DNA from: Protula sp. h YS-2021
Taxonomy: Eukaryota > Annelida > Polychaeta > Sabellida > Serpulidae
Direction of reading: 5' to 3'
Length of the DNA: 64,000 bases
NCBI GenBank assembly: GCA_949752745.1
Contig: OX457027.1
Coordinates: forward strand, 17,626,603-17,690,602
Shown piece after piece: positions 33,291 to 44,445 of the stretch (position 1 is its first letter; every line of letters starts with the position of its first letter). The translations under genes were made by a program, and so were the position numbers. The notes under the pieces were generated by a model. That model did no database searches. It was not told where the DNA came from and worked only from the letters and a program-made list of their open reading frames with translations.

Positions 33291-34548
33291 GATGTTGATT
33301 TAACGGTTTTAAACTTGGAAGGGTTAGTACCAAAATACACTTGAAGGTTAATTTGAAAAATTTCTAATGACATTTACGTCGGGTCGCTGGATCTATTTAG
33401 CTTCTTACAGGAATTAGATGGAACAACATCGATTTTACTGATTACAGATTCCCGGAGCGAGTTGTGTCAGTGGTAAACCCCTGTTTTTTTAATCTTAAAT
33501 CGCGCATTAGAGGAATTATAATAAAATCAATTGGAACAATCGCTCCGCCATTCTCGCTTAAGTTAAACTCGGTTGGAGTTAGCGGGAGCTATTCATGTCA
33601 ACATTGAGTCAAGAATGTTGATCTTCGATTGCACATAAGAGGAAATGTTTTGAAATATCCTAGAAGGCATATTAATTGTAGCACGCACTCCGCTTGCTCT
33701 TGTGAATAGCAATTTGTTGTGTTTTCTCTTTTTTAATGTTGGGAAAAGTCAGATGTAAAATGGTGTCTCAACCCTGGGAAACTTGATCAAAAAATGGCAA
33801 AAAAAAACTCGAGTTTTTAAAGCGTTATTTTTGTAATGTGCAACCACGGAAGCACGCGAAAAAGCTTTGAAAGGGTTTGGAAAACGATGTTTATCAATGA
33901 CGTGACGACAGAATGTGGCAAATATGATTGTTTGATGTGATTATTATCTGAACGAAATAAAAGTGGCGAGATAAAAATAGCCAAAGACGCGTTCTCCTTG
34001 CATACATTTTTATCAAACAATTTCTGGTACAAAGACCAAAATAGAGGTATAAACAGTGTATAAACTTCATCGATTCAGATTGTATCTGGGCTATGCCCGG
34101 ATTGTGACTGAAAACTTGACAACATCGTCAAGTAGTTCCACATGCAGCGGTCAGATCTTTGGATACGGCAATCATTTGGACACCATAAACTCTAGTCGAA
34201 CCGGCCGTCAATAGCCAATCAAAAACAGTCCTAAAGGTTTCTGCGCGAATTTCGTTGGCCCAACAGTGTTGGAAGTAAAACCTTCCAATAATGACATACC
34301 GGTATTGAAGCATGACAGACCATTAAATGGAGACGGTACAGCACTAGTGGTGAGCAGGAAATCGAATACCACCTTGGTGTTATTACTTCAAGACGAATCT
34401 GAATCGGTGATAAAACACACCTTTACAGAGAGCATAAATGTATAAATATAACTAAATGCCGAACTATCCAATCAGGAGCTTCTGTCAAACGGCATTTCTT
34501 TTCTAACACCGATAAGGGCGGCATTCACTCGTGTACTGTTTTGATCAA

Positions 34549-34721
34549 AGGGAAGCCCTGGCCGCCGAGACGATAGAAGAAGTGGAGAAGTATGTGCAGG
34601 ACTTCACGGAAGCAATGATGCCGAAGAGTGCAGACCGTAGTTCGCTGGCGGACATGTTAGCTGCATGCTTCAGGGTTCTCAGGAATGCGTGTGCGGGGTG
34701 TCGCAAAAATCAAGAGTGCAT
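34549..34721 (+). CDS. ATXN10: ATXN10 coding exon (most 5' one seen)
   Basis: It encodes REALAAETIEEVEKYVQDF, then SLADMLAACFRVLRNACAGC, RKNQEC and the first two bases of an Ile codon. The donor is GTAAGC at 34722. The acceptor is uncertain: CAAAG|G at 34550 is a poor site, and the frame stays open upstream to 34531. No Met suitable for a start was found, so at least one 5' exon lies upstream. Confidence 0.88.
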
Positions 34722-36029
34722 GTAAGCCTTTTCTGAATTGATAAATATGAAATCAATAAAATATATTAAGAAATAAAATAGCTGCGCAAAAATATCAGCA
34801 GTATTAAAGGGAAATGCGGGTGTCTCTGCGGCATCTAGCGACCGAAATGCGCATTACATTGAATATCCCCGAGTTTGAATCAATGTTTACACAGTATAAA
34901 TAACTACTAAATCCGTCTAGATCGAAAAATTCTTTTCAAAGACAAATATCGTCGTGTCCAGAAATGGTCTGTATTGATATTTTGTTCCTAGAAGGGCCTG
35001 TGTTGATATATTGTCCATTAAAATCATATTACACTGTTTTCACCATTTATCCATTGGTCAATGGGATTTTGTCAAAACGATTGTATAATTCTCTTATTGA
35101 TACGGTGACATATATTTTTTATTTGATTAAAACATTTCGTATGACGTGTTCTTCAAACAGGGAAAAAATGAGGCAGTTGTCAATTGTAATTATGTGTGAA
35201 TTTTACATTTTGATTGAAATTTCTTGGTTTTCCCAATGGTTTCTGTAGTAAAAGTACGCGACCTTCTAGTGTCTTCATTTCTCTTATAATATCGGTGACC
35301 CCCTTTTTCTTTTCAATTTTTTAATGTGTACCCTCCAAGCATTAAACTGTGAAAGTATGAAGGAAATGTCAATTGTAGGTGAGATACCCGCATTTCCCTT
35401 TAAGAGGAAAGTTCTTTTTGTGCCTTTGTTTGTTTTTTGTTTTTTAATTTTTTTTTATTTTGGTGGGCTTATTTATTTACACTGTATTTTGTTTTTACAG
35501 TGCATAATTATCATCCCTGTCCTCAGGTCACCGTGCACGAATTACAAATTTTGTTTAGATATGTGGGGAGGGGGGTTCTTCCTTTGATGATAAATGGGTC
35601 GAACTTCAAAGCAGCAGGGAAGCAATATTTATGTGTTTGCTAAAATTCATCGAAATTGCCAACATTTTCGTTTTGTACAGTCTTGGATAGTTTTTTAAAA
35701 TGCATTTTTAGGTTCGTACACCATTGGCCAATCCGTGTGGCACTTCGTCTCTTTAGGCGATTTCAGAAAATCAACACCCTTTCCGAGTGGTTTAAATTCG
35801 TCCAAATGACGATATGCGAAATTTTAGTGATAGCGGTGCCCTAAAGTTAATAAATTGTGTTTATTATCGATCAATGACAGTATTATTCGACAGTGCTGTC
35901 GTTTGTGTGTGTTTTATTTATTTTTAAAGCATGACAGCTTGCTGCTGTTTGAGTTAAGAAAGTCTTTGTAAAATAACCTCACTGGAAAAACGTGGTGTGA
36001 CAGAAAGCATAACAGGAATCATTTTGTAG

Positions 36030-36124
36030 AAGACGTGTCACTTTTGAGGTCACTAAGGCCGCTTGTGACGTGTTGCTGACTGATCTTCAGACGTTGGCGG
36101 AAGAAGACAGAAAATCGCACGCAG
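36030..36124 (+). CDS. ATXN10: ATXN10 exon
   Basis: Acceptor TTTTGTAG|A, donor GCAG|GTTTGG. It encodes RRVTFEVTKAACDVLL, TDLQTLAEEDRKSHA and matches the segment between NQNSI and FRCGLQFLGN in vertebrate ataxin-10. It was found because both neighbouring exons demand phases 2 and 1. Confidence 0.88.
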
Positions 36125-36388
36125 GTTTGGCTTTTGAATCAGTTCTTTTGGAGGTTGAGAGAAAAATACTGTTTGAACATCGAACTCGGGATTAAATTTG
36201 TTCCTTCAGCAGTTGATGTGTTGATTTTTATGTTAAAATTTTGAAAAAGAGAACGAGAAAGTATTGACCGAAAAAAGGCAAAATGACACTGTGTTTTTGT
36301 TTTTAAAGTAATGTCCGATTTAAACCGTGTTCTTTTTTTCTTTGTATCTGTTTTCAAAAATGAAACCGCTAAAATGTTGGACGTCCAG

Positions 36389-36491
36389 GCATGGTGTGTT
36401 TGAGGTGCGCTGTTCAGTTTTTGGGAAATGCAGTAACAAACAACGAAGGCAATCAGCAACAAGTCTGGGACATTTTTGGCCACACTTTCAG
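36389..36491 (+). CDS. ATXN10: ATXN10 exon
   Basis: Acceptor GTCCAG|G, donor TTTCAG|GTTTGA. It encodes MVCLRCAVQFLGNAVTNNEG, NQQQVWDIFGHTF. The CAVQFLGN...NQ..VWD core is strongly conserved in ataxin-10. Confidence 0.92.
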
Positions 36492-36700
36492 GTTTGATAT
36501 ATTTTGGAATTATAAACATTTCGATGACCTCCTACATTATTTTTTAGTTTTCATCTGTTCATTAAGTATTCCAAATGAGACACATAATTTGGACTTGTAT
36601 CAAATAACAGAAAGTGCTATTGAGTTTAATGCCATTGAAACACAATACCAATGGGTGTGTTTCATTGTCGGATTTTTAAGTTTATGAAGAACCGCGCTTG

Positions 36701-38252
36701 TTATCCGCCGGGAACCGGACGGATATAGTTTTCATTCTGTCCGTCTGTCTGTCCGTCCGTCTGTCCGTCCGTCCGTCTGTGCAATTTCAGTCTCACGCGC
36801 CTACAGCCCGCATTAGTGGGTGGATTGATTTCAGATTTTACCCAGCGGTGCTCCTAAGCATCCCGCAGTGCAGTGACCAGGATTCGACCGGATCCGAGCA
36901 AAATTGCCAAAATGGCAAAACTTTAAAAAATTGCAGACACTGAATAAGGACTTTGCATAACACACATCAGTCTCACGCGCCTACAGCCCGCATTAGTGGG
37001 TGGATTGATTTCAGATTTTACCCAGGGGTGCTCCTAAGCATCCCGCAGTGCAGTGACCAGGATTCGACCGGATCCGAGCAAAATTGCCAAAATGGCAAAA
37101 CTTTAAAAAACTGCAGACACTGAATAAGGACTTTGCATAACACACATCAGTCTCACGCGCCTACAGCCCGCATTAGTGGGTGGATTGATTTCAGATTTTA
37201 CCCAGGGGTGCTCCTAAGCATCCCGCAGTGCAGTGACCAGGATTCGACCGGATCCGAGCAAAATTGCCAAAATGGCAAAACTTTAAAAAATTGCAGACAC
37301 TGAATAAGGACTTTGCATAACACACATCAGTCTCACGCGCCTACAGCCCGCATTAGTGGGTGGATTGATTTCAGATTTTACCCAGGGGTGCTCCTAAGCA
37401 TCCCGCAGTGCAGTGACCAGGATTCGACCGGATCCGAGCAAAATTGCCAAAATGGCAAAACTTTAAAAAATTGCAGACACTGAATAAGGACTTTGCATAA
37501 CACACATCAGTCTCACGCGCCTACAGCCCGCATTAGTGGGTGGATTGATTTAAGATTTTACCCAGGGGTGCTCCTAAGCATCCCGCAGTGCAGTGACCAG
37601 GATTCGACCGGATCCGAGCAAAATTGCCAAAATGGCAAAACTTTAAAAAATTGCAGACACTGAATAAGGACTTTGCATAACACACATCAGTCTCACGCGC
37701 CTACAGCCCGCATTAGTGGGTGGATTGATTTAAGATTTTACCCAGGGGTGCTCCTAAGCATCCCGCAGTGCAGTGACCAGGATTCGACCGGATCCGACTA
37801 AAATTGTCAAAATGACAAAAATTTAAAAAATGGAAGAAACGAATTAGGAATGAGCATAACACATATCGGTCTCACGCGCCTACAGCCCGCATTAGTGGGT
37901 GGATTGATTTCAGATTTTACCCAGGGGTGCTCCTAAGCATCCCGCAGTGCAGTGACCAGGATTCGACCTAATCCGAATAAAATTGTCAAAATGACAAAAC
38001 TTTAAAAAATGGAAGAAATGAATTAGGAATGAGCATAACACATATCGCTCTCACGCGCCTACAGGCCGCATTAGTGGGTGGATTGATTATTATCTTCACA
38101 CCAAATCAACCATGTACCACTGGCTCTACAAACCTCTACTTCACTGACCACAAGGCTGTATGGTGTTCTTTGGAACAGTTGTTCACAGGAACATCATAAT
38201 CAGGTATACAATTTGCGCGAACCCGGCGGATTCATGCTTCTCGAGCATCTAG
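36701..38252 (+). mobile_element. Hairpin-type element with 180 bp satellite core, inside ATXN10 intron
   Basis: The 5' hairpin TATCCG-CCGGGAACCGGA-CGGATA (36702-36725) is followed by a (GTCC/GTCT)n tract (36739-36780) and seven near-identical 180 bp units plus a partial one (36788-38080). CCGGCGGAT (38223-38231) repeats the 5' inverted repeat. A hairpin ATGCT-TCTCG-AGCAT (38234-38248) and terminal CTAG (38249-38252) follow, before a T run. It lies in the sense orientation within ATXN10 intron 4. Confidence 0.8.
36788..38085 (+). repeat. 180 bp tandem satellite array
   Basis: Unit starts (CAGTCTCACGCGCCTACAGC) lie at 36788, 36968, 37148, 37328, 37508, 37688, then 37867 and 38046 (179 bp). 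The first five units are nearly identical; the last two are more diverged at the 3' part (AATTGTCAAAATGACAAAA). A related core occurs at 45147-45500. Confidence 0.95.
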
Positions 38253-38536
38253 TTTTGTTATTACGCTTTATGCTAGGGACATTCACTAATAAGCAATTTG
38301 TTTATTAAGTGTAAACCCTATAGTAGATCTGCTGGTCTTTTTTCGGCCATTTTGATGTGCGGAAATGCTCAACATTGTACTTGTGATCTGAGCGGTATCA
38401 AAACAGCTTGTGATCTGAGCGGTATCAAAACAGCTCGTATAAACTTATCTGTATCTTTTGCAAAGTTCAAAAATGTAACTGAATCCTTTTGTATGTTTTA
38501 ATAAATGCAATGATTGCAAGTTGTTCAATTTTTTTT

Positions 38537-39056
38537 ATTCCCCACAAGTAGAACCTGTGGGGAATATATGCGATCGACCGCGTGTCGGTCGGTCTGTCAT
38601 CAAGAGCTTGTTAACATTATAACCTAAAAACTGCTGCGAGGATTTAAATGAAACTTGGTATAGCTTCTATGGGAACAAACACAGATCGGTATTCTAAATT
38701 TGCCATGTTCGTCCAAGGAAAATGGACCAGCTGGACTTGGAAAATTTCAGCTCTTGATTGACTATTGTGTGAGCTTGTCAACACGATATCTTAAAAACTG
38801 AAGTCGTGTGACGTCGAATTATTTTTCGATTCGACCAAAAAATGACGAAATGGCGACTTGTTGAAAATAGACAAATTTTCTGTATTTGTGTTGCCTACAG
38901 TGCAACTTTGTGCACGCGAAATCTCAGCCGCTATTCAACCTTGGCTTTTGATAGTTGCTACAATGAAAATGTATATATTGAAATTGTGCGACGTCGCATT
39001 ATTTTTCGATCCGACCATAGTTCGTGGCGGGAGACATTCATGTTTCACTGAAAACT
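38537..39056 (+). mobile_element. Hairpin-type element, ATTCCCCACA family
   Basis: The 5' hairpin ATTCCCCACA-AGTAGAACC-TGTGGGGAAT (38537-38565) is followed by GCGATCGACCGCG, GGTCGGTCTGTC, a body shared with 23.43-23.66 kb, and a core unit shared with 22.8-23.3 kb. It appears to end GTTTCACTGAAAACTTG (about 39056), similar to the end at 40209 but without the expected copy of its own inverted repeat, so the 3' half may come from another family. Confidence 0.6.
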
Positions 39057-39190
39057 TGTTGGTTTTTGTGAGTCGTCATGTTACGAGTTGTTGGTTTTTT
39101 GTGAGTCGTCATGTTACGAGTTGTTGGTTTTTTGTGAGTCGTCATGTTACGAGTTGTTGGTTTTGCGCGAGTCGCCAGGTTGCGAATTGC
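39056..39190. repeat. 33 bp tandem repeat, four units
   Basis: Units of TTGTTGGTTTTT plus GTGAGTCGTCATGTTACGAG recur at about 39056, 39088, 39121 and 39154, the last degenerate (GCGCGAGTCGCCAGGTTGCG). It translates to an 11-residue repeat but is not part of a recognisable gene. Confidence 0.85.
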
Positions 39191-39252
39191 CCCGTCTGCG
39201 ATCTCAGCACCTTACACATGGAGCAATTGATTCATGACGCCATTTGTTTGTT

Positions 39253-40209
39253 AGTCCCCCGCCGGGGGACTATAGTTTTCGGGTTTGTCTGTCCGTCTGT
39301 CGACACCTTTTTTGTTAACAAACTCAAGCCTACATTTTTCCACCGATTGTTAAGATATTGTATATCTGGGTAGTACTGGAACGAACAAGGATCGGTATTG
39401 TAAATGAGCCATGTCGGTCCAAGGACATTGGCCCAGCTGAACTTCACAAATTTTCCCAATCCTTACTCAGTCGAATGAGTTTGTTAACACACTCAAGCCT
39501 ACATTTTTCCACCGATTGTTAAGATATTGTATATATGGGTAGTACTGGAACGAACAAGGATCGGTATTGTAAATGAGCCATGTCGACCCATGGACATTGG
39601 CCCAGCTGAACTTCACAAATTTTCCCAATCCTTACTCAGTCGAATGAGTTTGTTAACACACTCAAGCCTACATTTTTCCACCGATTGTTAAGATATTGTA
39701 TATATGGGTAGTACTGGAACGAACAAGGATCGGTATTGTAAATGAGCCATGTCGACCCATGGACATTGGCCCAGCTGAACTTCACAAATTTTCCCAATCC
39801 TTACTCAGTCGAATGAGTTTGTTAACACACTCAAGCCTACATTTTTCCACCGATTGTTAAGATATTGTATCTATGGTTAGTACTGGAACGAACAAGGATT
39901 GGTATTGTAAATGAGCCCTATCGGCCCAAGGACATTGGCCCAGCTGAACTTCAGAAATTTTCACAACCCTTACATACTGGAATGAGTTTGCTATCACACA
40001 CAAGCCTACATTTTTTTTGAAACAATTGGCAAAATGTTACACATATAGGTAGTATGGTATTGTAAATGAGCCATGTTGGCCCAAGGACATTGGCCCGGCT
40101 GGAATTTTAAAATTAACGAATATGATACGAAGGGTTGTAGTCCAACCTAACAAAATCAAATACTGGGATTGTGCGGCGGGGGACATAGTCAGTTTCACTG
40201 ACCCACTTG
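39253..40209 (+). mobile_element. Hairpin-type element with 169 bp core, ending at an ATXN10 splice acceptor
   Basis: The 5' hairpin GTCCCCC-GCC-GGGGGAC (39254-39270) is followed by TATAGTTTTCGGG, TGTCTGTCCGTCTGTC and four to five 169 bp units starting TTTGTTAACACACTCAAGCC (39311, 39480, 39649, 39818, 39986). GCGGGGGAC (40176-40184) repeats the 5' inverted repeat; hairpin GTCAG-TTTCA-CTGAC (40188-40202) and CTTG (40206-40209) follow. The ATXN10 exon begins at 40225. Confidence 0.8.
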
Positions 40210-40224
40210 TTTTTTTTATGTTAG

Positions 40225-40368
40225 GCGTCTTCTTCTCCTGGACGATGAGAAACTGTGCGACTATACGTGCATGGTCCTCTTTAGTTGTGGTGGAGAGCGA
40301 CTCGAGAAAGAGCAAGATCTGTTCAGAGATATACTATCTGTTCTCGTCAGATTCCATTCCGATTGGGC
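40225..40368 (+). CDS. ATXN10: ATXN10 exon
   Basis: Acceptor TTTATGTTAG|GC, donor GGGC|GTGAGT. It encodes RLLLLDDEKLCDYTCMVLFS, CGGERLEKEQDLFRDILSVL, VRFHSDW. The acceptor lies 15 bp after the 3' terminus of a mobile element. Confidence 0.9.
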
Positions 40369-41003
40369 GTGAGTTTGATTATATTCTTGTGTTTATACCA
40401 GTTCATTTGGCTTGTTTCTTCTTTTCAAGACTGTATATATTAATGCAACGTCTCTGTTAAAAAGTCTAGTTGAAAAAGATGTACAATTCAATCATTGCTG
40501 TATTGCGTTAATACATAGAGTATACACTGTGCCATGCCGATTGCTTTGTATGACTGTCGCAGGCAGCTGATCTGTGAACGAAGGCTCGGCGCTGGCGACT
40601 GTCTGACCGACGTGTGTGCACATCCCAACCCCCATGTGCGGTAATGTCGCTGAAAATAGAACTTTGACATCAGAAGGTTGGGAAGAGTTTAAGGGCCTTA
40701 GTATAGAATCCTAAAAATTACAACCCGCATGACATTGTTTCTTTTTTTTATGTTTTTGTTTTCATTTCGGGTGCCGTGCTTAGAGAATGTCTACCGGACT
40801 CGCGTCTTGAGCCCGGTGGGTGTACAGTATATGAATGTATGCATCATAGCTGTTCCACCTGTTGTACTTTGTGGTAACTTTAGGGGGGGCAACCAGAAGG
40901 AAAATAATGACACATTCCACGTAATGGTGTTGCTGCTACAAACAAAGCTTCTGGTCACAACAAAAGTCCATATTTTTCGGGACATTGACATATGACGTTT
41001 CAG

Positions 41004-41175
41004 AGCAGCGGTCCTGGAACTGGTGCACGACAAGCTGAAGAGTGGCGAAGGACGAGGGAGCGAGCTGGCGGAGAGTGGCGCCGTGCACCCGAGCAATGTG
41101 TTGTCCGCCGCCTCCCTTTTCAAGGCCGACGCCCAAGAAATACTTGGTCTCACTCACCAGCAGCTTGGCGATTTG
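41004..41175 (+). CDS. ATXN10: ATXN10 exon
   Basis: Acceptor GTTTCAG|A, donor GATTTG|GTAATA. It encodes AAVLELVHDKLKSGEGRGSE ... ASLFKADAQEILGLTHQQLG. This is the least conserved part of the protein; it is assigned by phase, position and an open frame. Confidence 0.82.
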
Positions 41176-42234
41176 GTAATAAGAATTTCGCGGGCAATAT
41201 AAAATCGGAGGTGGCTTTTTTGTGTAGAAAAAAAAACGCAGTCAAATAGCAAATGGTGGGTTTCGTTTAATGCGAGGCAGCGGGGCTCATTTTCACAGAG
41301 GTGTGTATTCCTATGAAACGTTTTAGGCAGAAGCTGTAAAGGAAGAAAGCGCGCTGTGCGAAGACTGCGGTGCCATTGTTTTAGAATCATTGCCGAAGGA
41401 ATGTTGCAGTTATGTTGCAGTGAACCTGTCAAATCGGTCGCTGAAAATAACTAATTCACTCAATGGCATTGTAAAGTCACTACAAATTTTAGTACCTTTA
41501 TAAAGTCGCCGATTTTAAGTCTTCAGCATTTGACAAATTCACTGAAAGGAGTTTGAACGGGACTGCATTAGGTTTTTTATTTATTTTTTAATCGTGTAAT
41601 AGCTTATTGGTTTTTAACATTGTTTTATTGGAGAATCGCAGTTATTGTTTTAAGCAATAGATGTAAAGGCTGGTGGGGGAGGGGGGGGGGGGGGGGTCTG
41701 GGCTGTGGGGGTATTAATGTGGCCTTTGTGAAAGTGCAGTTGTCTTTTCGTCATTGGTGTGTGTAATCAAGCCATGCCCAACTGGGGTGCTCCGAGCCGT
41801 CGTGGTACTGATTTAGCTTTTGTGAAACTGCGGTATTTATTCTTTTGTAGTCAGGTCAGGGTAAGTGGGATGCTCTGTGCGGCGACGGTAGCAATTTTTG
41901 TTACCGTTGGAAATTGCAGTTATATAATTTTTGCTTGGCTCAAATAAATTCGCATTAAATACTCCGTTATGATGTGGAATCATGTGGCTTATCACTTTAT
42001 CGCGCCGTACAGAATAATGTTGAAATAATTCAGCGACAAATCTGCTATTGTATTCAGTATCCATAAGTCAACTGAATAGAGATTCAAATACAATTTGGCA
42101 ATTGCCATTGTATTATCGGTATGCTTTTAATCACTTTGACGTGGATTTTAACGTACTACAATTAAATTTCACGGACGCCTCCAAAAATCCCTGCTATTGG
42201 TGGACTTTCATCAGTTTCTATTTTTTTGTTCCAG

Positions 42235-42343
42235 GACCCCGTTACAGTCACACAAGTGTTGTCGATCCTCTGCACTGCCACAAGCCAGAGAGATTGTTAC
42301 AAGGAAATCCTGGACGATGCTGACGTTTTAAAATGCACAATAC
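42235..42343 (+). CDS. ATXN10: ATXN10 exon
   Basis: Acceptor TTGTTCCAG|GAC, donor ATAC|GTAAGTG (near-consensus). It encodes DPVTVTQVLSILCTATSQRD, CYKEILDDADVLKCTI, an armadillo-like helix pair. Confidence 0.88.
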
Positions 42344-42520
42344 GTAAGTGATGGTACGGTGAAACATGTGAGAATGTGATTACCTTTTCCGGTGTGGAAT
42401 TCCTTGCTCCAGTGCCGAGATTAATTGCGCATATTTTCCTCCAATTAGGATAGGCATAGACCACAGTATATATTCAATGTTTTACCCTTTTTCTAATATT
42501 TTTCCCGAACACTGTTGTAG

Positions 42521-42699
42521 ATCTGCTGCACTGCATGGAGATGGTTGGCAAGAGCGGGGAGAATGCCTTCAGCAGCGTCACAAAACTGTCGGAAATGGAG
42601 AAGACAGACCACAGTGCTCACCCCGTATTTGGCCTCAAGTCGAACCTTATAAGGCTCATATCGAACATGGTTTATAAGCATCGAGCCAACCAAGATCTG
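42521..42699 (+). CDS. ATXN10: ATXN10 exon
   Basis: Acceptor GTTGTAG|AT, donor GATCTG|GTGAGG. It encodes LLHCMEMVGKSGENAF ... HPVFGLKSNLIRLISNMVYK, HRANQDL. The GFKSHLIRLIGN-type sequence is the hallmark of the Pfam ataxin-10 domain. Confidence 0.95.
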
Positions 42700-43708
42700 G
42701 TGAGGTTTCACATATTTTCTAGAGCCTTGCTATGACCCGTCCGACAAATTCAGAAGATCATATAGTGTCTGCCTTGTCCCTGGTTTCGTAGGGTGATTTC
42801 GTCCTCCAACGTAAACATTCTTGTTTTTGTGGTAAAAATCCAGTGTTTAATTTTTTTCAGTTTAGAAAAACTAGCGTAAATAACAAGACATTTTCGCTAC
42901 CGAGTAGCAAAAATTACGACCCTGAAGACTTAAAAATTTCGAATCAGGTTGTAGTTCTGTTGTGTTTTGGCGCGACCATCGATCAACAGCTACTCCGCAC
43001 CTTTGACACACCGTTGAACAGACGTTGGATAAATAACGTCGTTTCGATGTTGTTTTTGGTCGCAACCAGAGTCCCATTTCTCCGACGTCAAATTAACGTC
43101 TTTGGTGCGACGTTGCGTAGAAGTCGGAGTCACAACTAGAGAACACAGAACTTCGAATTTTGGAACAAAAAATTTTGGAAGATAAAGGGAAGATAAGGGG
43201 AAAAATAAATGAAGCAAACATAATAAATAAAGTATACAAAGGAGATAGCTGGCAAACCAAATATTCTGATCCTGCAGTCATTTGTATTGTGCAACATTTC
43301 AGTGTCTGTTTTTTTTTTTGTTTTTTGTTGTTTTTTTTTTTGCATATAAAATCCAAATGAATTTTAAAACGAATGAGAGGAGAATCAGCTAGCACTGTCA
43401 CATATACCACTGCCAAATTTGCCCCTCTCCCCGCCCCTAGCCCTCGGCGTCTCAGACTAGCTAGCAGAACAAGTTCGGCATGGCAGTCAAACTTGTTTGC
43501 AGATAAAGATACATTTAAATTCCTTCTGTGTCGTATATTTGCATGTGCGGCCGCATTTTTCTGTGTTGGCTAACTGAAATGGTGATCTGGTGCCTTCTGC
43601 TTGAACATGGTGCATACTAAAACATGCACAGTAAAGCAGCGTAAAAATGCTGTCTTCTACAAAACGTAGGGAGTAAAGAAGTATAGGGATTGTTTATGTT
43701 TGCTCTAG

Positions 43709-43772
43709 GCTAGAGAACTGGGCGGAATACAGCTGATCATGAACCACACAAACATCGATGGCAGGAATCCCT
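43709..43772 (+). CDS. ATXN10: ATXN10 exon
   Basis: Acceptor GCTCTAG|GC, donor CCCT|GTATCC, which is weak. It encodes ARELGGIQLIMNHTNIDGRN, P. The shared T completes Phe with the next exon, giving the conserved NPF(I/L)T(E/Q)W junction. Confidence 0.94.
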
Positions 43773-43929
43773 GTATCCTTCTTTGTACGGAATATAAAAA
43801 AAAGCTTTAACTATGGTTCGGTTACGTACTGTTGTACTTTTAGGTATGATAATGTTGTATGAAAATGCTGCGTTCGTAGTGTTATTTTTTTTTGAAATTC
43901 GAGCACCAGCCTTAACCGCCGGCGCTCAG

Positions 43930-44150
43930 TCATCACCCAGTGGGCCGTGTTTGCCATGAGAAATCTACTGGAAGAGAACCACGACAACCAGGCGGTCGTC
44001 GCCGAAATGAAGCTGCAGGGGGTAGCGGACAATATCGACGCCCTGCGGGAATTCGGCGTCGAAGCCGAAATGCAGGGAGATAAAATCGTGGTGAAACAAG
44101 TGACGGATCCGCAGCTGAACGATCCGTCGCCTTTTTCGAAACATCTATAA
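43930..44150 (+). CDS. ATXN10: ATXN10 terminal exon
   Basis: Acceptor GGCGCTCAG|TC. It encodes FITQWAVFAMRNLLEENHDN, then QAVVAEMKLQGVAD ... FGVEAEMQGDKIVVKQVTDP and ends DPSPFSKHL followed by TAA at 44148-44150. No close polyadenylation signal is evident; repeats begin by about 44445. Confidence 0.95.
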
Positions 44151-44445
44151 GAAGGTCCATGGCAAGTCGGAGAATGTTCGGCGCTGCTGCCCGAAACTCA
44201 GAGCCGAGGTTTTCACAGGGAGTCCGGTGACAGTCCCGCCGTGTTATGACAGACACCGGTGGGAACGACAGGTTGGTTGTGTCAAGGACGGAACCGTACA
44301 GTGGTGGCGAAACTCTTTGTTCGTCATCCAGACGACTAATTCAGAAAAAATACTAGTCATTCGGTCAGGTATTTGCCATAGTCGGCCGGCCATATATTTG
44401 GTCGTATTAATTAGGATACAGACCAACCATATATCCTGTTGTTTC

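Larger units (their letters stand above)
34549..44150 (+). other. ATXN10: ATXN10 (ataxin-10) gene, first coding exon not found
   Basis: Nine exons with GT-AG borders join in phase to a 418-residue C-terminal portion; vertebrate ataxin-10 is about 475 residues, so roughly 55 N-terminal residues are missing. Ataxin-10 is a cytoplasmic armadillo/HEAT-repeat protein implicated in neuronal survival, G-protein signalling and cytokinesis or cilium function in vertebrates. The diagnostic landmarks in order are CFRVLRNACAGC, CAVQFLGN, HPVFGLKSNLIRLISNMVYK, RELGGIQLIMNHTNIDGRNP and ITQWAVFAMRNLLEENHDNQ. Intron 4 (36492-40224) is largely filled by three hairpin-type elements. The gene structure is read from sequence; function is by orthology. 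Confidence 0.93.

Noticed and set aside
34531..34548. Start codon of ATXN10 at 34531 (GTG)
   Set aside because: Animal nuclear genes rarely start at GTG, and vertebrate ataxin-10 has about 55 more residues upstream; an unseen 5' exon is more likely.
36788..38085. CRISPR-like regular repeats
   Set aside because: Units are 180 bp and contiguous with no unique spacers, in an animal genome; it is a satellite array.
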